The notes beneath the pieces are model-generated. The model was given only the letters and a program-made list of their open reading frames with translations. It did no database searches and was not told the origin of the DNA. From JBBDWZ01 sp050732575 (GTDB lineage Bacteria; Gemmatimonadota; Gemmatimonadetes; Longimicrobiales; RSA9): a stretch of 14,910 nt of DNA. This document shows, piece by piece, positions 1 to 6,486 of the stretch (positions are counted from its first letter, which is position 1; every line of letters begins with the position of its first letter). The position numbers and the translations under genes were made by a program. Location: positions 1 to 14,910 of the forward strand of contig JBOHRF010000108.1 of assembly GCA_050732575.1 (NCBI GenBank), in the 5' to 3' direction.

Positions 1-156
1 CTGCTGCACCAGCTGCCGGCCACGCAGCACCGGATCTGTCTGAGCGTCGGGCTCACCTGCCGAGCGGGTGAACGCTGCGACCACACCCGCAGCAACGATC
101 GCAAGACACGCGAGCGATGAGCGGAACCACCACGAACGAAGCGAGTCTCTCACCAT
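1..156 (-). CDS. Exported protein, N-terminal fragment (possible c-type cytochrome)
   Basis: The first 52 codons of a gene that runs off the left edge. It starts at ATG 156-154, with an AAGGA Shine-Dalgarno at good spacing. The N-terminus is a clear secretion signal: an arginine-containing n-region (MVRDSLRSWW), then a hydrophobic stretch at about residues 13-29. The visible mature part ends DPVLRGRQLVQQ. A 'GR.LV' segment of this kind commonly sits just before the CxxCH haem motif of small c-type cytochromes, but the motif itself would be outside the window, so the cytochrome call is a guess. The gene lies 12 bp downstream of the multicopper oxidase on the same strand, and its ribosome-binding site overlaps that gene's stop codon. 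The two are almost certainly co-translated. A secreted haem protein would be a sensible redox partner for a copper oxidase. Confidence 0.6.
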   Translation of the reverse strand, partial: MVRDSLRSWWFRSSLACLAIVAAGVVAAFTRSAGEPDAQTDPVLRGRQLVQQ

Positions 157-171
157 GGGTACCGTTCCTTA
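157..171 (-). promoter_or_regulatory. Shine-Dalgarno overlapping the upstream stop codon
   Basis: Read on the minus strand, TAAGGAACGGTACCC directly precedes the ATG at 156. The TAA is the stop of the multicopper oxidase, and AAGGA is the ribosome-binding site of the next gene. Termination and re-initiation are therefore within one ribosome footprint, which implies translational coupling. Confidence 0.6.
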
Positions 172-1638
172 TCGAACTTCGAGTATGCCCATCATCCCGT
201 GACCTTCGTGGTCCAGGATGTGGCAGTGGAACATCCATTTCCCGGCGAAGTCTTCATACTTCACGATGAACCTGACGGTCTCGTGCTTGGGCACATTGAC
301 CGTGTCTTTCCAGCTTAGGAATGGCTCGGGCACACCGTTCCGGTCGAGCACCTGGAACCGGAAGCCGTGCAAGTGGAACGGGTGATCCATCCCCACCAGG
401 TTCTCGACCTGCCAGATCTCGGTCGTACCCAGCGCAGCCGTCCCATCGACTCGGCTCATGTCCATGGTCTTGCCGTTGATGAAACCCTGGGTCAGAACCA
501 TGACCCGCGTGGTTTTGACCTGGGACTGATCGATCGGCGCCACGGGCCGCAACGTAGCCGGCAACGTGGCAGGTGCTGCAGCCGGACCATCCGCGTAGCG
601 CAGCGTCAGCAGCTCGCGCGTGCGTTGCCAGTCGGCCGGCCGGGTCTGCGGGATGTAGCGGTCGTACGGCAGGTTCTGCAGAAGTACGGCGCTGCTGCCC
701 GGCACGCCTGTGCCGCGCACGATCAACTCGACGCGCTCGGAACTGGCTACCAGAATGTCGCTGGTTTCCACAGGCCGCTCGAACAGGCCGCCGTCGCTGC
801 CCACGTGCAGCAACGTGTGACCGGGTAGCGACAGCCGGTACACACGCGCGGCCGATGCGTTGATCACCCGCCAACGCTGAACTTCGCCACTGCGAATCTC
901 GAGCGCAGGCATGACCTGGCCGTTCACGAAAAGCACGTCGCCTTCGCGGCCGTTCTCGAAATCAATGCGCCCTTGAGGAGTGCGGCGCTCCGGCAGATCG
1001 ACCGAGCCGTCGGCCAGGAAACGATTGTCGCCCAGAATCAGCAGCTTCTCGGGCAGCCCTCGCAGAGGATCGTCCGCGGCGCGCACGATGATCGCGCCGT
1101 ACAAACCCTTGGCCACCTGGTCGCGCGTGTGATGATGCGGATGTGGATGGTACCAGTACGTGCCCGCCGTGCCGGGCGGGATCTTGAAGTCGTAGTCGAC
1201 CTGCTGGCCTGGCGCAATGGGATGGAATGGGCTGCCATCGGCTGACCACGGGATATGCAGCCCGTGCCAGTGTACCGTGGTTTCTTCTCCCAGCTCGTTG
1301 CGGAAATGGATGATGACGCGGTCGCCTTCACGCACCTCCAACGTAGGGCCCGGGATACGACCATTGTAGGCAAATGCATCCGTTGCACCGCCTGCCACCA
1401 GTGAGAGCCGCGTGCGCGTTGCCGTGAGCGTGACTTCGACCGTATTCGGTTGGCGCGAGCGGTTCTCCAGAATGAGCGGGCTGATCAGGGTATCGCTGGT
1501 TGCGCGCTGCGTTTGCTGATCCGCTCCAGCGGCCGCGGGGAAACAAATGGATAACGCCAGCAACGCAACCCGCAGGCAGGCGCGCACTACCGCCAAAATC
1601 GGAAGAAGATCACAAGCCGGCCGAGCGACGTCGCTCAT
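169..1638 (-). CDS. Secreted three-domain multicopper oxidase
   Basis: A laccase-like oxidase (489 aa) that would oxidise a substrate or metal and reduce O2 to water outside the cytoplasm. All four copper-binding motifs are visible: HWHG (His123, His125), HPH (His164, His166), HPFHLHG (His419, His422, His424), and the C-terminal HCHILDHEGHGM (His471-Cys472-His473, His477, Met482). These supply a type 1 site with Met as axial ligand and the trinuclear type 2/3 cluster. The N-terminal hydrophobic stretch, about residues 10-38 ending AAAGA, is a signal peptide. Cupredoxin domains lie at about 60-190, 200-350 and 370-489. A His-rich patch (HPHPHHH, 164-170) extends the second motif. I chose ATG 1638; an in-frame TTG at 1665 would add nine residues, and neither has a strong ribosome-binding site. 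The true substrate (phenols, Cu(I), Mn, bilirubin-like) cannot be told from sequence. Confidence 0.95.
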   Translation of the reverse strand: MSDVARPACDLLPILAVVRACLRVALLALSICFPAAAGADQQTQRATSDTLISPLILENRSRQPNTVEVTLTATRTRLSLVAGGATDAFAYNGRIPGPTLEVREGDRVIIHFRNELGEETTVHWHGLHIPWSADGSPFHPIAPGQQVDYDFKIPPGTAGTYWYHPHPHHHTRDQVAKGLYGAIIVRAADDPLRGLPEKLLILGDNRFLADGSVDLPERRTPQGRIDFENGREGDVLFVNGQVMPALEIRSGEVQRWRVINASAARVYRLSLPGHTLLHVGSDGGLFERPVETSDILVASSERVELIVRGTGVPGSSAVLLQNLPYDRYIPQTRPADWQRTRELLTLRYADGPAAAPATLPATLRPVAPIDQSQVKTTRVMVLTQGFINGKTMDMSRVDGTAALGTTEIWQVENLVGMDHPFHLHGFRFQVLDRNGVPEPFLSWKDTVNVPKHETVRFIVKYEDFAGKWMFHCHILDHEGHGMMGILEVR

Positions 1639-1820
1639 CTGCTGCTGGTTCAGGGATTGTGACAACCGGTGGGTCCAGCTGCAAACATGCCGAATCGCAC
1701 GCGGGCAGGCAACAACGTTGAGGCGGCGCAGGCCAGCCAGGAATTGCCGCGCGAGCCGCCGGGCCTTATCAACAAGCGAGCGGAATGCTCACCGCAAACC
1801 CTCCAAAAGGCAGACCGTCA
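1639..1820. promoter_or_regulatory. Divergent promoter region, multicopper oxidase / beta-lactamase-like gene
   Basis: This 182-nt spacer separates two divergently transcribed secreted-protein genes and must hold both promoters. I see no strong sigma-70 boxes or operator palindrome. The plus-strand gene has AAAAGG about 10 nt before its ATG; the minus-strand gene has only CAGCAG repeats before its ATG. Confidence 0.4.
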
Positions 1821-2774
1821 ATGGAGATCCGTCGAGCGGTCGCGACTGGGGCAGCATTACTGACACTCGCGCAGTCTGTGACTGCGCAGGAGCCAACGCG
1901 GGCGTCCTCCGGGTTGCAGCGGCAGCTCGATAACGAGCTGGCGCGTTTTCCCGGTCAGGCCGGTGTGTGGGTGAAGCACCTCACGCTGGGTGAAGAAGCA
2001 GGCGTGCGCGCCGATGAAACGTTCAACAGCGCGAGTGTCATCAAGATTCCAGTCATGGTGCTGGCCTTCCAGATGGCAGACCGGGGAGCGTTGTCCCTGG
2101 CGGAGCGGATCACCATCACGGCTGCGGATGTGCGTGGCGGTTCCGGCATCTTCCGCTACCACGATGCGGGGCTGCAGCCGACGCTGCGTGATGTCTTGCT
2201 GCAGATGATCATCACGAGTGACAACACGGCGACCGATCTGGCCATCAACAAAGTGGGCGGCACCAATCGGGTGAATGCGTGGCTCCGTGAAAGCGGCTAC
2301 GCCGACGCACTCCAGCTGACCCAGACTACGGGCGAGCTGTTTGCCCGCTACGGTGCGCTACCTCAGGGAGCCAATCGGAATGAGAAGACCAACACCGATC
2401 GCAGCTACTGGATGGGTGCGATGACGCCGCGTGCTACCGGTCGCATGCTGGAAGCCATTCAGCGCTGTAGTGAAGGAACGGCAGGTGCGGCGCCCATTGC
2501 TGCGCAGCGATCGTGCACGGACATGATGCGCATGATGCGCGCACAGCAGTCCGGCGCGCGCCGGTTGCCGCATTTTCTGGGAGTACCTGTCGCTCACAAG
2601 ACGGGCGACTTTCCGCCCGTGCTGGCCAATGATGTGGGCATCATCTTCGCGCGCACGGGCCCCATCGTGGTGGCGTTTTTTGCCAACGCCATCGTAGGAC
2701 CCTACGCCGAAGCGGAAGATCGCATGGGCCGCATTGCCCAACTCATTGTTGCTTACTTCGATGGCGCGCAATAG
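1821..2774 (+). CDS. Class A-like serine beta-lactamase family protein, secreted
   Basis: A serine hydrolase of the class A beta-lactamase fold (beta-lactamase2 type), 317 aa. Active-site motifs are in the right order and spacing: S72-V-I-K75 (nucleophile and general base), S133-D134-N135, and K260-T261-G262-D263. A signal peptide covers residues 1-23 (MEIRRAVATG...SVTAQ). The start is ATG 1821, with AAAAGG about 10 nt upstream; an earlier in-frame start at 1785 would only add a non-signal-like extension. The oddity is the omega loop. The usual ExxLN with the deacylating glutamate is not recognisable. Glu171 is near the expected place but is followed by LFAR, and the loop to the TP motif (T202-P203) is about 15 residues longer than in classical enzymes. 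It may therefore be a divergent beta-lactamase or a penicillin-binding or hydrolase relative with weak or altered activity. Confidence 0.88.
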   Translation: MEIRRAVATGAALLTLAQSVTAQEPTRASSGLQRQLDNELARFPGQAGVWVKHLTLGEEAGVRADETFNSASVIKIPVMVLAFQMADRGALSLAERITITAADVRGGSGIFRYHDAGLQPTLRDVLLQMIITSDNTATDLAINKVGGTNRVNAWLRESGYADALQLTQTTGELFARYGALPQGANRNEKTNTDRSYWMGAMTPRATGRMLEAIQRCSEGTAGAAPIAAQRSCTDMMRMMRAQQSGARRLPHFLGVPVAHKTGDFPPVLANDVGIIFARTGPIVVAFFANAIVGPYAEAEDRMGRIAQLIVAYFDGAQ

Positions 2775-2791
2775 CCGTCCCGCGGGCCCGC

Positions 2792-3259
2792 TCAGCGCCG
2801 GCACATCCAGGTAGGCGGATGGTTGGGGTCCACGCGCGCGTAACCAATGCGCGGCAGAAACTGTGCGGTGATCAGGATCAAACCCCAGAGCACCAGTGCC
2901 AGCGCCAGGCCATGCACCCAGGGCAGGCGATAGTGCCAGCCAAAGATGGACGCCCACAGACCGCCTAGCACAATGACGACGCCCACGAACATGTAGACGA
3001 ACAACCCGAAGCCGCACGCCCGACCGTAAGGCCAGAAGGCGACCGCGACACCCAACACCCCTACCAAGGCCAGACGCGCCCAGATGCTGAGCAACAAGTA
3101 GCGGTCCTCTCTGAGTTCCCGCGCGCGTTCCGCTTGTTCTTGTGCCCTTTGCTCCGCGGCTCGCCGTATACTCACCTCTTCCGGCGTAGGCTCGGGCGGC
3201 AGGCCGTCGAATTCGCGCTCGATTCTTCGTAACTCAGTATTCCAGTTGATTTTTTCCAT
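2792..3259 (-). CDS. Small membrane protein with charged N-terminal helix, unknown function
   Basis: A 155-aa protein I do not recognise. Residues 8-53 are highly charged (Glu, Arg, Gln) and probably a helix or coiled coil in the cytoplasm. Three hydrophobic segments follow at about 54-76, 82-107 and 113-136, then a short polar tail ending WMCRR. I chose ATG 3259 because GGAGAG lies just upstream at good spacing; an in-frame ATG at 3274 would add MCGEC and lacks such a site. The N-terminal region with PPEPTPEEVSIRRAAEQ is reminiscent of small '2TM/3TM' domain proteins found near regulators, but no family motif is clear. It is convergent with the beta-lactamase-like gene, only 17 bp away. Confidence 0.72.
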   Translation of the reverse strand: MEKINWNTELRRIEREFDGLPPEPTPEEVSIRRAAEQRAQEQAERARELREDRYLLLSIWARLALVGVLGVAVAFWPYGRACGFGLFVYMFVGVVIVLGGLWASIFGWHYRLPWVHGLALALVLWGLILITAQFLPRIGYARVDPNHPPTWMCRR

Positions 3260-3789
3260 GCACTCTCCGCACAAACGACTCGTGCCCAGCCTACCGATGC
3301 CTGGTGGCAGCCTGGAGTTGTGCGGGCACGAGTCCCCGCCACCGGCCCCATAAAACTGTATATAAGCTTACTCCCAAGCCATTAAAAAAATGCTGTACCA
3401 CGCTCCACGATTGGCCGCAATTCGGGCAAGTCCTTAGAATGACACGATTTCCTTTGGGGCAAGGCCAGGAGCGGTTACGCGGGACCGTTGATACATTTTG
3501 TATCACACGCAGCAGAATTGCACGCGGCGGTCTGTGACGGGCACTACTCTGCGCAAAGAAAACGCGGTTCAGCCTTTGGCTCGGATGAAAGGCGTCGGTC
3601 AATAGGCTGAGTGCCCGCTCGCGCTTGCCAAGCAGAGCAGCGCTCATGGCGACGGCCACCGCGGTGACGTCATGGGCGCGTGCGAAGTACAGCGTGCCCG
3701 TCGACTGCAACAGCGGAAACAGAGTGGCCATTCCCCGGATCGCGCGGGGCCGCGCGGCCGTCCGGAGAATGTATCCAGGCTCTGCAGCC
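3260..3789. other. 530-nt gene-poor stretch, probably decayed DNA
   Basis: No convincing gene on either strand. It contains an AT-richer tract at about 3350-3400 (several A and T runs, unlike the surroundings) and the 60-bp repeat at 3462-3521. A minus-strand reading frame (3291-3731, 146 codons) has one protein-like part (ATLFPLLQSTGTLYFARAHD, then a helix-like stretch) and a lone CPNCG knuckle, but no ribosome-binding site and no coherent fold. I read it as remnants of one or more broken genes or an element end. Confidence 0.5.
3462..3521 (+). repeat. 60-bp dispersed repeat, copy 1
   Basis: Nearly identical to 13063-13123 in the same orientation: about five differences and a small indel. 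The core at 3490-3504 is GATACATTTTGTATC, a perfect inverted repeat with 6-bp arms and a 3-nt centre. In this copy it extends to TGATACA/TGTATCA (3489-3505). It is preceded in both copies by GAGCGGTTACGCGGGAC. The two copies are not read in a conserved protein frame, so this is a non-coding repeat such as an element end, a MITE-like unit or an operator-bearing repeat. Confidence 0.85.
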
Positions 3790-4638
3790 CTACGGTTGGA
3801 CCACCACTGTGCCCCTCATGGTCGGATGAATGGCACAGAAGTACGTGATTGTGCCTACGGTGTTGAAGGTCGCCGATATGCTGGCTCCTTGCGACAACAA
3901 GGCGGAGAATGTTGCGTTGGTCGCCGAGATGGTGTGCTTCACCTGGTCGCGATTCGTCCAGGTGACTCTCGTTCCGGGCGTCACTGTGATGGTGCCCGGC
4001 AGAAACGTGTAGTTGTCGATGAACGGCTGATTGGCGGGCTGACCGGCAGGCGGCGTCGGCACCGCGCCACTGCCACCGGCAAATCGGATGTTGGCCCGGT
4101 ACACCCAATCGCGCGACGGGCTCGCATCGAGGTGACACACCGCACAACCCAGTGCACCTGCGTCGCCCACCACGCTGGGGGTCCTGTCGGGCAAGAACGA
4201 AGCGTACTCCCAGTCGCCCGTCTGGTTTTCCTTGTAACGACGACCCAACCATTTGTCTTTGCGCATGACGAAGATGCCGACCAGCGCATCCCGCTCATAA
4301 CGACCCGCGGCGTTACGGACCGGCACACCCTGCGCATCCAACCGGGCGCGCCACGTTTCCATCACCAGGACTGACCCGTGCCTGAAGGGAGCGCCCGAGT
4401 CGGCAACGACATTGCCGTACACCACACGCACCTGCCTGTTGTCGGGGCGATCGAGCACGTAGAACGGCCGGAACGTGGTGGCGTAATCGGTCGGCAGCCC
4501 TACCTGGTCCGCGGTTGCTGAGGGCAGCGGCGGCGGTTCATCGACAGGCTCAGTGGTCGAGGAATCACAGGAGAGGAGGAGCGCAAGCAGGCCGCACGCG
4601 ATCCCGTTTGCGAGCAACAATACCTTTGCCGAATTCAT
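3790..4638 (-). CDS. Lipoprotein: cytochrome P460-like haem domain fused to plastocyanin-like copper domain
   Basis: A 282-aa outer-surface or periplasmic redox protein. The signal peptide ends in a lipobox, LLSC with Cys24 as the lipidated residue. Residues about 48-185 match the cytochrome P460 / cytochrome c'-beta style: a YGN strand (74-76), a 'GSVLVMETW' strand (88-96), a VGIFVMRKDKW strand (120-130), W143 and the haem-binding C165-A-V-C168-H169. After a Pro/Gly-rich linker (190-205) comes a cupredoxin domain (206-282) with type 1 copper ligands His235, Cys268, His271 and Met274 (C-x2-H-x2-M). P460 proteins oxidise hydroxylamine or NO, and c'-beta proteins bind NO; a blue-copper domain would accept or deliver electrons. 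Start ATG 4638 is chosen for its GAGG ribosome-binding site and the lipoprotein signal that follows. It is divergent from an AraC regulator. Confidence 0.85.
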   Translation of the reverse strand: MNSAKVLLLANGIACGLLALLLSCDSSTTEPVDEPPPLPSATADQVGLPTDYATTFRPFYVLDRPDNRQVRVVYGNVVADSGAPFRHGSVLVMETWRARLDAQGVPVRNAAGRYERDALVGIFVMRKDKWLGRRYKENQTGDWEYASFLPDRTPSVVGDAGALGCAVCHLDASPSRDWVYRANIRFAGGSGAVPTPPAGQPANQPFIDNYTFLPGTITVTPGTRVTWTNRDQVKHTISATNATFSALLSQGASISATFNTVGTITYFCAIHPTMRGTVVVQP

Positions 4639-4912
4639 GCTACCTCGGGGGAAGGGTCCGCGAGTCGGACCGACTCGTCCCCCGGACAATGGCAGCGCAT
4701 TGCAGGTTGGTCTTGAACGAGTGCAACAGAGAATTGTACGGAACGAGCGCAACCGGAATCACACGCACAGGGGCAGGGGTGGAGCTGGAGCGGGTTGCGC
4801 AGAGACGATTTGATTGCCTCCGCCCCTGCCTTTGCCTCTGCCCGTCCGTGTCATGGCGCCTGCGAACCGCACGTTCATCGATCAAAGACTCTGCAATAAG
4901 GAAGAGTGATCC
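4639..4912. promoter_or_regulatory. Divergent promoter region with a 13-bp inverted repeat
   Basis: This 274-nt region lies between the P460-cupredoxin gene and the AraC regulator. It holds an inverted repeat with arms at 4772-4784 (GGCAGGGGTGGAG) and 4818-4830 (CTCCGCCCCTGCC), complementary at 12 of 13 positions across a 33-nt loop. A pyrimidine-rich run (CCCTGCCTTTGCCTCTGCCC) follows from 4823. It could be an operator with two half-sites or an RNA hairpin in the AraC leader. The AraC gene has AAGGAAGAG upstream of its ATG. Confidence 0.45.
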
Positions 4913-5764
4913 ATGAAGGACACGGGACGGCGTGCGCGCACGGTCCCCGTGTCTACGGGGACCGTCTGCATCCACACTACCGAGGTGCGCGGCTACCGGG
5001 TGATGGACGCGCGTTTCCCCGCGGGCCTGCGCATCCCCATGCACACGCACGAGGCAGCCTGCGTGACTGTGGTCATGGAAGGCGAGTTCAGCGAGCGATT
5101 ATTACGTCGAGATCGAGCTTGTGGCAGGAGCAGTGTTCTGGCCAAGCCGCCGCTCGAGCCTCACGACGATGCGTTCGGCCGATCGGGGTCACGACAACTG
5201 ATCATCGAAGTGGCGCCGTGCGCACTGGAAACGACCTACACGCACGGGCATCCATGGGACACGGTCGTACACGCGCGCGCTGCCGAAGCGGACACGTTGG
5301 CGCGCAGCGTCCTGCGCGAGTTGGTGATCGCAGATGCCGTGTCGCTCCTGGCCATCGAGGGTCTGACACTCGAGCTGCTGGCCTGCGTCTGGCGCCTGCA
5401 CCAGAACCGCGCGCTGCGCCACCCACCCGCCTGGCTGCTGCGCGTGCGTGAGTTCCTGAGCGATCAGTTCCACAACTCGCACACGCTCGGAAATATGGCC
5501 GCGGACGCCGGCGTGCACCCCACGCACCTGGCGCGCGAGTTTCGTTCACATTTTGGTGAATCCATCGGCCACTACGTGCGACGGCTGCGCGTCGAATGGT
5601 CCAAGACGCAACTCCTGACCACGGCCGATACGCTGGCCTGCATCGCGGTGCGCGCGGGCTTCAGTGACCAGGCACACTTCACTCGCTGGTTCAAGCGGCA
5701 AACGGGTGTCACGCCACATCGGTACCGTTGGGCGCGCGGTCACGACAGCGTTGCAGCTGACTAG
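4913..5764 (+). CDS. AraC-family transcriptional regulator with cupin-type sensor domain
   Basis: A 283-aa one-component regulator. The N-terminal half (about 15-115) is cupin-like, with the HTHE motif at His44-His46 and a second His in EPHDD (His84), the usual AraC ligand-binding barrel. The C-terminal AraC DNA-binding domain spans about 172-275. Its first helix-turn-helix is at about 191-212 (TLGNMAADAGVHPTHLAREF). Its second is at about 240-262, followed by the characteristic GVTPHRYR. Start ATG 4913 has AAGGAAGAG at good spacing. Its divergent position to the P460-cupredoxin lipoprotein, with a shared promoter region, makes that gene the likeliest target; this is inferred from layout only. 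The ligand is unknown. Confidence 0.92.
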   Translation: MKDTGRRARTVPVSTGTVCIHTTEVRGYRVMDARFPAGLRIPMHTHEAACVTVVMEGEFSERLLRRDRACGRSSVLAKPPLEPHDDAFGRSGSRQLIIEVAPCALETTYTHGHPWDTVVHARAAEADTLARSVLRELVIADAVSLLAIEGLTLELLACVWRLHQNRALRHPPAWLLRVREFLSDQFHNSHTLGNMAADAGVHPTHLAREFRSHFGESIGHYVRRLRVEWSKTQLLTTADTLACIAVRAGFSDQAHFTRWFKRQTGVTPHRYRWARGHDSVAAD

Positions 5765-5811
5765 AGCGCGGCAACTCAACATCCGGCGGCGTTCAAATGG
5801 TGGAACCCGAT

Positions 5812-5844
5812 AAAAGCGATCGCTCGTCGGGCGACCAGCCTTTT
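5812..5844. terminator. Possible bidirectional terminator between convergent genes
   Basis: Between the AraC stop and the stop of the minus-strand lipoprotein lies an imperfect hairpin. Its outer arms are AAAAG (5812-5816) and CTTTT (5840-5844), and its inner arms are TCGC (5820-5823) and GCGA (5831-5834). T-runs on both strands fit a terminator used in both directions. Pairing is imperfect, so confidence is limited. Confidence 0.4.
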
Positions 5845-5859
5845 GATCCGGTCTCTACG

Positions 5860-6456
5860 CTAGATCGGCAGGCCGCACACCTTTCCCCTGATGGCGCGCA
5901 GCACGCCGTCCAGCGACCGGATTTCGACGTCGAGTGGGCACCTGATTGCGCGCCCGAACGTCGTCCAGGCAATTCGACCGCTCACCGTCGCATGGTAAAC
6001 GCCATCGGGATTGTTGCTCACCAGGCGGCGTGTTGCGCGCAGCGTGAGGGAAGGGTCGCCATTGAATTCCAGCGTTCCCAGTTTGGTCTTGAGCCGGCAA
6101 CGCACGGGTGTGAGTGCGCCTTCGTACGTGAAGTTACCGGTTCCGCTTGCGTCCGTGTTGCTCACGTAATCGCCGCTGAACGTCACCTTGCCGCCATCAT
6201 CGCATGCCCACTCGCTGATAGCGGGGAGGCGCACTGTACTGACTGGAGACCCCGCATTCAAGGTGACCAGCTCATCAAGGGGCGGCGCCGGATTTCGGAG
6301 CACGCTGCTGAAGTGCTCGCGCAGCAGCTCGACCAGCGCCGCCTGGTCGGCTTCGGCAGGCTGAGCCTGCTGCTCGACTGATGTTCCCTGCTCGCAGGCG
6401 AGCATCATCGTCAAACCGACCATGACTACTCCCGCGGCTACCATGCTCTTTCTCAT
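5860..6456 (-). CDS. Lipoprotein of unknown family
   Basis: A 198-aa protein I do not recognise. MRKSMVAAGVVMVGLTMMLAC is a textbook lipoprotein signal with Cys21 as the lipidated residue; a Gln/Glu/Ala-rich tether follows to about residue 40. A short helix at 39-53 precedes a beta-rich C-terminal domain with four cysteines (85, 120, 173, 194) that could form two disulphides. I chose ATG 6456, with AGGA 8 nt upstream; the in-frame ATG at 6486 would put ten residues before the signal. It starts 30 bp after the stop of the Ig-like lipoprotein on the same strand, so the two are probably one operon and may act together at the cell surface. Confidence 0.78.
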   Translation of the reverse strand: MRKSMVAAGVVMVGLTMMLACEQGTSVEQQAQPAEADQAALVELLREHFSSVLRNPAPPLDELVTLNAGSPVSTVRLPAISEWACDDGGKVTFSGDYVSNTDASGTGNFTYEGALTPVRCRLKTKLGTLEFNGDPSLTLRATRRLVSNNPDGVYHATVSGRIAWTTFGRAIRCPLDVEIRSLDGVLRAIRGKVCGLPI

Positions 6457-6486
6457 CGTGATGGTCCTGTCACCCGTTTCTTGCAC

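Noticed and set aside
1639..1665. TTG at 1665 as start of the multicopper oxidase
   Set aside because: It adds MSQSLNQQQ before a start that already fits a signal peptide, and has no Shine-Dalgarno; ATG 1638 preferred.
3489..3505. TTGATACATTTTGTATCAC as an FNR box or dif site
   Set aside because: FNR needs TTGAT-N4-ATCAA and here the gap is 9; dif needs 11-bp arms around a 6-bp centre, which is not seen.
3291..3731. 146-codon minus-strand frame with a CPNCG motif as a zinc-ribbon gene
   Set aside because: Only one CxxC pair, no ribosome-binding site, and it crosses the non-coding repeat; kept only as part of the decayed stretch.
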